Part shown: in pieces, positions 58,500 to 64,000 of the stretch
How the letters are laid out: each line of letters starts with the position of its first letter
Numbering within the stretch: the first letter of the stretch is position 1
DNA from: Thermodesulfobacteriota bacterium
GTDB taxonomy: Bacteria > Desulfobacterota > Desulfobacteria > Desulfobacterales > Desulfosudaceae
Length of the DNA stretch: 64,000 nucleotides
Reading direction: 5' to 3'
NCBI GenBank assembly: GCA_040753795.1
Contig: JBFMDX010000002.1
Span: 1-64,000, forward strand
Notes under the pieces: generated by a model
The model's database searches: none
Seen by the model: the letters and a program-made list of their open reading frames with translations, nothing else
What the model was told of the DNA's origin: nothing
Translations under genes and position numbers: made by a program

Positions 58500-60050
58500 T
58501 TATACCGGAATATTGCCGTGTTTCTTGGGTGGCCGGGTTTCCCGCTTGGTACACATCAACTCCAGGGCCTCACACAGGCGCTGCCGGGTGTGCCGGGGCT
58601 GGATGACCGCGTCCACGTACCCCCGCTGGGCCGCGCAATAGGGATTGGAGAACTGCTGCTTGTATTCCTCGATTTTTTCCTTTCGTCTGGCTGCGGGGTC
58701 TTCGGCTTCCTTGATCTCTTTTCGGTGAATGACATTGGCTGCGCCTTCGGCCCCCATGACCGCGATCTCCGCCGTGGGCCAGGCATAAACCATGTCGGCG
58801 CCGAGATGGCGGGAGCTCATGGCGATATAGGCGCCGCCGTAATCCTTACGGGTGATCAGCAGGAGTTGCGGCACGGACACCTCCGAATAGCACCAGAGCA
58901 GCTTGGCGCCGTGCCGGATGATGCCGCCCCATTCCTGGTCGCTGCCGGGAAGGTAGCCGGGCACGTCGGCGATGGTCAGCAGCGGGATGTTGAAGGCGTC
59001 GCAAAAACGGATGAACCGGGTGGCTTTGTCCGAGGCGTTGATATCCAGGCACCCGGCCAGTACCTGGGGCTGATTGGCGATGACGCCGATGGTCCGGTTG
59101 TTGAGCCGCGCGAAGCAGACGATCATGTTTTTGGCGAAATAAGCGTGAGGCTCGAAGATTTCACCATTGTCCACGATGGCCCGGATGACCGCCTTCATGT
59201 CGTAGGACTGGTTGACGTCATCGGGAATGAGAGTGTCCAGTTCCGGCGCTTCCCGAAAGGGGTCGTCGCCGGTGGCCACGACCGGCGGGTCTTCCATATT
59301 ATTGGAGGGGATATAGGACAGCAGCCGCTTGATCTGCTCGATGGCGTCAAGATCGCTCTCGCAGGCGAACTGGGCCACGCCGCTTTTTTCATTGTGGGTC
59401 ATGGCGCCGCCCAGGTCCTCGAAGCTGATCTCTTCGCCGGTCACGGACTTGATGACTTCCGGGCCGGTGATGAACATGTAGCTGGTGTTCTTGACCATGA
59501 AGACCCAGTCGGTCATGGCCGGGGAATATACGGCTCCGCCGGCGGTGGGCCCCATGATGGCTGAAATTTGCGGGATGACGCCGGAGCACATGGAGTTGCG
59601 GTAAAAAATTTCGCCGTATCCGGAAAGGGCGTCGACGCCTTCCTGAATCCGGGCGCCGCCGGAGTCATTCATGCCGACCATGGGAACCCCGGCTTTCAGA
59701 GCCATATCCATGACCTTGGTAATTTTTCTGGCGTGCATCTCCCCCAGACTGCCGGCCCGGGAGGTAAAATCCTGGGCATAGGCGCAGACCGGACGGCCGT
59801 TGACCAGGCCGTGCCCGGTGATGACGCCTTCGGCCGGTATATCCACCTTTTCCATGCCGAAATTGGTGCAGCGGTGGGTGACGAACATGTCCAGTTCCCG
59901 GAACGTGCCCATGTCGAACAGTGCCTCCAGCCGCTGCCGGGCGGTCAGGCGACCTTTTTCCACCTGTTTGGCCACGGCCTTGTCGCCACCCATGGCCCGG
60001 ACGGCTTCTTCCTTCTGTTTTAATCCCTTGAGCTTGTCAGCAGTACCCAT
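58500..60050 (-). CDS. mmdA: methylmalonyl-CoA/propionyl-CoA carboxyltransferase (MmdA, 12S type)
   Basis: The 516-residue protein has the two crotonase-like halves of acyl-CoA carboxyltransferases: GLVNGRPVCAYAQDFTSRAG, VGMNDSGGARIQEGVDALSG, GPTAGGAVYSPAMTDWVFMV and, later, LLTIADVPGYLPGSDQEWGG and PTAEIAVMGAEGAANVI. It moves CO2 between methylmalonyl-CoA or propionyl-CoA and carboxybiotin. Start 60050 has AAGGAG before it. It ends 17 bases before the small gene at 58482, and the biotin carrier follows, fitting a 12S transcarboxylase subunit. Confidence 0.94.
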   Translation of the reverse strand: MGTADKLKGLKQKEEAVRAMGGDKAVAKQVEKGRLTARQRLEALFDMGTFRELDMFVTHRCTNFGMEKVDIPAEGVITGHGLVNGRPVCAYAQDFTSRAGSLGEMHARKITKVMDMALKAGVPMVGMNDSGGARIQEGVDALSGYGEIFYRNSMCSGVIPQISAIMGPTAGGAVYSPAMTDWVFMVKNTSYMFITGPEVIKSVTGEEISFEDLGGAMTHNEKSGVAQFACESDLDAIEQIKRLLSYIPSNNMEDPPVVATGDDPFREAPELDTLIPDDVNQSYDMKAVIRAIVDNGEIFEPHAYFAKNMIVCFARLNNRTIGVIANQPQVLAGCLDINASDKATRFIRFCDAFNIPLLTIADVPGYLPGSDQEWGGIIRHGAKLLWCYSEVSVPQLLLITRKDYGGAYIAMSSRHLGADMVYAWPTAEIAVMGAEGAANVIHRKEIKEAEDPAARRKEKIEEYKQQFSNPYCAAQRGYVDAVIQPRHTRQRLCEALELMCTKRETRPPKKHGNIPV

Positions 60051-60182
60051 TTTACAAACTCCTTCCATATAATACCGGTCAACAAATATTTTTACCAAAA
60101 CTCCCCAAAAACGGTCAGGCCATGACGAAAGACCCGATGCCGGCGGTGATCGCCGCGGGACGGTTCAAATCGTTAAAAATTC

Positions 60183-61175
60183 TTATGTTTTTGAACGCTT
60201 GTCAAGATAAAAGAGCAACCGTCCGGCGCCCCCGGCGGCCGTAATTTCACCGTCGGCCACCTGCCGGGTGATCTTCTGCAGCTGGTCTCTCACTTCCGGC
60301 AGATCCAGAAAATGAGCCCTGATGCCTTCTTCGATCAGATTCCACATCCAGCGCGTGTTCTGTTCCGAACGTTTCTTTTCGAACTCGCCGGTCCGCATCA
60401 TGGCGGCCTGGTGATCGCGGATCACCTGCCAGATTTGGTCAATACCGATACCGGTCAGGGCGCTGCACGTCAGCACCGGCGGATGCCAGGCCGACCCGGT
60501 CGGCGCCAGCATGTGCAGGGCCGTTTCATAATTTTTCGCGGCCCGTTCGGCATTGGCGACATTCTCTCCGTCGGCCTTGGTGACGACAACGGCGTCGGCC
60601 AGTTCCAGGATGCCCTTCTTGATGCCCTGAAGTTCATCGCCGGCGCCGGCCAGCATGAGCACCAGAAAAAAATCGACCATGCCGGCCACGGCGGTTTCCG
60701 ACTGGCCCACGCCCACGGTCTCGACGATGACGATCTCGTATCCGGCGGCTTCGCAGACCAGGATGTCTTCCCGGGTCTTGGCGGCGATCCCGCCCAGGGT
60801 TTTTCCCGAAGGCGATGGCCGTATATAGGCCCGGGGGTCGGCGGCCAGCTTTTCCATCCGGGTCTTGTCCCCCAGCACGCTGCCGCCGCTGCGGACGCTG
60901 CTGGGGTCTACGGCCAGCACCGCCACGGTGGATCCCCCGGCCGTCAGATGGGTACCCAGCGCTTCAATAAAAACGCTCTTGCCTACGCCGGGCACGCCGG
61001 TCACGCCCACCCGGATCGACTTTCCGGAATGGGGCAGCAGCCCTTCCAGTACCTGACCGGCTGCTTTTTTATGTTCCGGCAGGGAGCTTTCCACCAGGGT
61101 GATGGCCTTGGCGATCATCCGCCGGTTGCCGGCCAGCACCCCGTTGATGTACTCCTCTGGCTGGATGCCCTTCAT
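60183..61175 (-). CDS. meaB: methylmalonyl-CoA mutase-associated GTPase MeaB
   Basis: The 330-residue protein has Walker A GVPGVGKS (60-67), VAVLAVDPSSVRSGGSVLGD (switch region), KTRMEKLAADPRAYIRPSPS, VIVETVGVGQSET and VVTKADGENVANAERA. These are the MeaB/ArgK marks. It protects methylmalonyl-CoA mutase and gates cobalamin loading. Its start overlaps the mutase stop by one base. The 132 bases between its stop and mmdA contain no clear signal. Confidence 0.96.
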   Translation of the reverse strand: MKGIQPEEYINGVLAGNRRMIAKAITLVESSLPEHKKAAGQVLEGLLPHSGKSIRVGVTGVPGVGKSVFIEALGTHLTAGGSTVAVLAVDPSSVRSGGSVLGDKTRMEKLAADPRAYIRPSPSGKTLGGIAAKTREDILVCEAAGYEIVIVETVGVGQSETAVAGMVDFFLVLMLAGAGDELQGIKKGILELADAVVVTKADGENVANAERAAKNYETALHMLAPTGSAWHPPVLTCSALTGIGIDQIWQVIRDHQAAMMRTGEFEKKRSEQNTRWMWNLIEEGIRAHFLDLPEVRDQLQKITRQVADGEITAAGGAGRLLFYLDKRSKT

Positions 61176-63295
61176 CAGGCCCCTTTTTCAAGGACGTTCA
61201 ACACCTGGTTGGCTGAATCCGTGATGACCGTGCCGGGACCGAACACGCCGGCCACGCCCTGCTGATAGAGAAAATCATAGTCCCGGGGCGGAATGATGCC
61301 GCCGACCACGACCTTGATGTTCTCGCCGCCCTCGGCCTTCAGGGCCGCGATCAGCTGCGGCACCAGCGTCTTGTGACCGGCCGCCAGGCTGGAGACGCCG
61401 ACCACGTGGACGTCGTTTTCCACGGCCATGCGGGCCGCTTCTTCCGGCGTCTGGAACATGGGTCCGATATCCACGTCAAAGCCCAGGTCGGCGTATCCGG
61501 TGGCCACCACCTTGATGCCCCGGTCATGGCCGTCCTGTCCCATCTTGACTACCAGGATTCTCGGCTTGCGCCCGTTTTTGGCGGCAAAGTTGTCGGTCCG
61601 TTTGCGCAAGGAGGCGATGATTTCGCTGTTGCCGTACTCCCCGGCATAGATCCCGGAGATGCACTGGGTGGTGGCCACGTAGCGGCCGAAGACCTTTTCA
61701 ATGGCGTCGCTGACCTCGCCCACGGTGGCCCTGGCCCGGATGGCGGGGATACAGGCCTCCAGCAGGTTGCCGCCCTGTTCGGCGCAGCGGGTGACGGCTT
61801 CCAGGGCCTTTTTGACCTGGGCGTTGTCCCGTTTCTGCCGGAGCTCTTTAAGCCGGGCGACCTGCTCGTCGCGCACCGCTTCGGACACTTCCAGGGTTTC
61901 CAGGGGCGTCTCATCCTTGAGCAGGTACTTGTTGACGCCGACAATGGTCTCTTTGCCCTGGTCGATCCGGGCCTGGCGCCGGGCGGCCGACTCTTCGATC
62001 CGCATCTTGGGCATGCCGGACTCGATGGCCTTGGCCATGCCGCCCAGGTCCTCCACCTCTTTCATGATGGCCCGGGCCGCGTTGGCGATTTCAGCGGTCA
62101 GGGATTCGATGTAGTAGGAACCGCCCAGGGGATCGACCACCCGGGTGATCTGGGACTCTTCCTGGACGATGATCTGGGTGTTGCGGGCGATGCGGGCGGA
62201 AAACTCGGTCGGCAGGCTGACGGCTTCGTCAAAGGAGTTGGTGTGCAGGGACTGGGTGCCGCCCAGCACCGCCGACAGGCATTCTAAAGTGGTGCGGATG
62301 ATATTGTTGTAGGGATCCTGCTGGGTCAGGCTCCAGCCCGAGGTCTGGCAGTGGGTTCTCAACATCCGGGAAGTGGGTTTCTTAGGATTGAAACGGCCGA
62401 CGATTTCCGACCAGAGCAGCCGAGCCGCCCGCAGCATGGCGATATCCATGAAAAAATTCATGCCGATGCCGAAGAAGAAGGAGAGCCGCGGGGCAAAATC
62501 GTCGATGGCCAGGCCGGCGTTAAGGGCCGCTTTGATGTATTCCAGGCCGTCGGCCAGGGTGAAGGCGGTCTGCAGCACCGAGTCGGCGCCGGCCTCCATC
62601 ATGTGGTACCCGCTGATGCTGACGGTGTTGTACTTGGGGATGTTGTCGGAGCAGTACTTGATGATGTCGGACACGATCCGCATGGACGGTACCGGCGGAT
62701 AGATGTAGGTGTTGCGGGTCAGGTATTCCTTTAATATGTCGTTCTGGATGGTTCCCTGAAGCTGGGCCTGGGCTACGCCCTGTTCTTCGGCGGTGACGAT
62801 GTAGGCGGCCAGGATGGGCAGGACCGCGCCATTCATGGTCATGGAAACGGTCATCTTGTCCAGCGGGATGCCGTCAAACAGGATCTTCATGTCCTCGACC
62901 GAGTCGATGGCCACGCCGGCTTTGCCCACGTCGCCGGCCACCCGGGGATGGTCGGAATCGTAGCCGCGGTGGGTGGCCAGGTCAAAGGCGACCGACAGGC
63001 CCATCTGACCGGCGGCCAGGTTTTTCTTGTAAAACTCATTGGACGCCCTGGCGGTGGAAAACCCGGCATACTGCCGGATGGTCCATGGCCGGTAAGCGTA
63101 CATGGTGGCCCGGACGCCGCGGGTAAACGGGTCAAGGCCGGGGGTCGTATCCGTGCCCTCCAGCCTGTCCAGGTCTTCCCGGGTGTACAGCGGTTTGATG
63201 GTGATGCCTTCCGGCGTCAGCCAGTTCAGGGTCTCCAGGGGCTTGTCTTTCAGGTCTTTCTGGGCGAGTTCGCTCCATTTTTTCACGTCAGCCAT
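61175..63295 (-). CDS. mutB: methylmalonyl-CoA mutase (catalytic plus cobalamin domains)
   Basis: The 706-residue protein has the substrate barrel ([20 protein letters not shown], then [19 protein letters not shown] and [17 protein letters not shown]). The C-terminal B12 domain carries [15 protein letters not shown] (His 590 is the lower cobalt ligand) and [17 protein letters not shown]. It interconverts R-methylmalonyl-CoA and succinyl-CoA. The single-chain form with its own B12 domain is the active homodimeric/large-subunit type. It follows the epimerase gene by 20 bases and is joined to meaB by a one-base overlap. ATG has AAGGAGAAAAG before it. Confidence 0.97.
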   Translation of the reverse strand: MADVKKWSELAQKDLKDKPLETLNWLTPEGITIKPLYTREDLDRLEGTDTTPGLDPFTRGVRATMYAYRPWTIRQYAGFSTARASNEFYKKNLAAGQMGLSVAFDLATHRGYDSDHPRVAGDVGKAGVAIDSVEDMKILFDGIPLDKMTVSMTMNGAVLPILAAYIVTAEEQGVAQAQLQGTIQNDILKEYLTRNTYIYPPVPSMRIVSDIIKYCSDNIPKYNTVSISGYHMMEAGADSVLQTAFTLADGLEYIKAALNAGLAIDDFAPRLSFFFGIGMNFFMDIAMLRAARLLWSEIVGRFNPKKPTSRMLRTHCQTSGWSLTQQDPYNNIIRTTLECLSAVLGGTQSLHTNSFDEAVSLPTEFSARIARNTQIIVQEESQITRVVDPLGGSYYIESLTAEIANAARAIMKEVEDLGGMAKAIESGMPKMRIEESAARRQARIDQGKETIVGVNKYLLKDETPLETLEVSEAVRDEQVARLKELRQKRDNAQVKKALEAVTRCAEQGGNLLEACIPAIRARATVGEVSDAIEKVFGRYVATTQCISGIYAGEYGNSEIIASLRKRTDNFAAKNGRKPRILVVKMGQDGHDRGIKVVATGYADLGFDVDIGPMFQTPEEAARMAVENDVHVVGVSSLAAGHKTLVPQLIAALKAEGGENIKVVVGGIIPPRDYDFLYQQGVAGVFGPGTVITDSANQVLNVLEKGA

Positions 63296-63315
63296 TTTCT
63301 TTTCTCCTTACGGCC

Positions 63316-63717
63316 TTATCGTTCACACAATTCCACCAGCACGCCGCTGGTCGCCTTGGGATGCAGGAAGGCGATCTTCGCTCCACCGGCGCCCATGCGG
63401 GGCTTTTCATCAATCAATTGGATCCCCTTGGCCTTCAATTCCGCCAGGGCCGCCTCGATATTATCGACCCGGAAGGCCACATGCTGGATGCCTTCGCCCT
63501 TTTTTTCGATGAACTTGGCGACGGGCCCGTCCGGAGCGGTTGACTCCAGCAGCTCCACTTCGCTTTCCCCCACCGGCAGAAAAGCCGTGGTGACCTTCTG
63601 CGCTTCCACGGTTTCGGTGCCTTCAAAGGAAAGCCCCAGTACATCCGACCAGAAATTTTTCCCTTTTTCGATGCTGTTGACCGCGATGCCGAGATGATCG
63701 ATCTTTAACAGTTTCAT
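63316..63717 (-). CDS. mce: methylmalonyl-CoA epimerase (VOC fold)
   Basis: The 133-residue protein begins [20 protein letters not shown] (metal ligand His 8). [40 protein letters not shown] and the C-terminal GVLVELCER follow, with the remaining metal ligands in QH, LLE and VEL. It interconverts R- and S-methylmalonyl-CoA, joining the carboxyltransferase product to the mutase. Length is normal. GGAGCTGAA precedes the ATG. It follows the aminotransferase gene at the window edge by 23 bases. Confidence 0.95.
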   Translation of the reverse strand: MKLLKIDHLGIAVNSIEKGKNFWSDVLGLSFEGTETVEAQKVTTAFLPVGESEVELLESTAPDGPVAKFIEKKGEGIQHVAFRVDNIEAALAELKAKGIQLIDEKPRMGAGGAKIAFLHPKATSGVLVELCER

Positions 63718-63740
63718 ATTCAGCTCCTTGAAAGTGGTTT

Positions 63741-64000
63741 TTATTTTACCGCCTCAATGGCTTTCTTAAAGCCGGGCGCGGCGTTTTCAATGGTCCGGTC
63801 ATCCACGCAGTAGGCCAGCCGGAAGTAGCCGGGGCCGCCAAACCCGCTTCCCGGAACGGCCAGGACCAGTTCCTGTTGGAGTCGGCGCACAAAGGCCACG
63901 TCATCGGCCAGGGGCGATTTCGGGAAAAGGTAGAAGGCGCCGGCCGGTTTGATAAAATCATAACCGCAGTCCGAGAGAATGGCGCACAGTCGTTCCCGTT
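63741..64000 (-). CDS. class I/II PLP-dependent aminotransferase, C-terminal part
   Basis: Reading inward from the window edge gives [20 protein letters not shown], then [20 protein letters not shown], then [20 protein letters not shown] and [15 protein letters not shown] before the stop. GAFYLFP and the PGYFRLAYC arginine segment (substrate carboxylate-binding Arg) mark an aspartate-aminotransferase-like enzyme. Only the last ~86 residues are in the window, so the substrate cannot be judged. It is the upstream neighbour, possibly the same transcript, of the methylmalonyl-CoA genes. Confidence 0.88.
   Translation of the reverse strand, partial: RERLCAILSDCGYDFIKPAGAFYLFPKSPLADDVAFVRRLQQELVLAVPGSGFGGPGYFRLAYCVDDRTIENAAPGFKKAIEAVK

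Noticed and set aside
60099-60182. tRNA-like GGTTCAAATC near 60163
   Set aside because: No acceptor, D or anticodon stems can be built around it.

Overview
The window looks like the chromosome of a GC-rich anaerobe of the Desulfobacterota (sulfate-reducer type, close to Desulfosarcina/Desulfobacter relatives). This is inferred from gene content: a complete methylmalonyl-CoA/transcarboxylase branch (53988-63717), GTP-type PEP carboxykinase, hydrogenase maturation factors HypA/HypB, a DsrE-like protein read through an in-frame UGA (selenocysteine), and DUF6178 and AmmeMemoRadiSam-B proteins. No rRNA, tRNA, CRISPR array or transposase was seen.

Layout. 1-1622: an integron-cassette-like gene and a BrnT/BrnA toxin-antitoxin pair, closed by a palindromic repeat. 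1664-12028: core genes (membrane protein, TIGR01777 epimerase, Kef-type antiporter, MltG, RdgB, nitroreductase, PEPCK, epimerase). 12117-13172: one AT-rich gene between two palindromes. 13232-20542: AmpG-like transporter, DUF6178, biotin ligase, the DsrE-like selenoprotein, then a LolA-like/DUF1302/membrane-protein set. 20652-22046: two AT-rich genes between two palindromes. 22147-33491: esterase, metallo-hydrolase, an RND efflux operon (TolC, adaptor, pump), a small DNA-binding protein and an M16C protease.

33535-51010 is the accessory core of the window. Small AT-rich genes (YafQ/DinJ, RelE/XRE, zinc-ribbon, secretin-N0-like, HEPN-like and unknown proteins) sit one at a time between long imperfect palindromes of about 200 bp, type A on the left and type B on the right, with a conserved linker joining the B of one unit to the A of the next. 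The array is interrupted by a hybrid histidine kinase, two copies of a DedA/YqaA gene (one frameshifted), and a five-gene envelope operon headed by a CHASE2 adenylate cyclase. All palindromes in the window, including those near 1.5, 12-13 and 20-22 kb, share a core (CTGTTTGAG ... CGAGTT), and the CTGTTTGAG arm always faces the accessory gene. I regard this palindrome-bracketed cassette organisation as the best candidate for an undescribed system here.

51034-64000: AmmeMemoRadiSam B, VapBC, HypBA, then a minus-strand cluster: aminotransferase end, methylmalonyl-CoA epimerase, mutase, MeaB, carboxyltransferase, a small 76-residue protein, a 5S-plus-biotin-carrier fusion, SucC and SucD. Together these interconvert propionyl-CoA and succinate, with carboxyl transfer to or from pyruvate/oxaloacetate. 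PEPCK (8844) and biotin ligase (16260) fit the same metabolism.

All functions are assigned by reading the sequence and remembering families. No database search was run.
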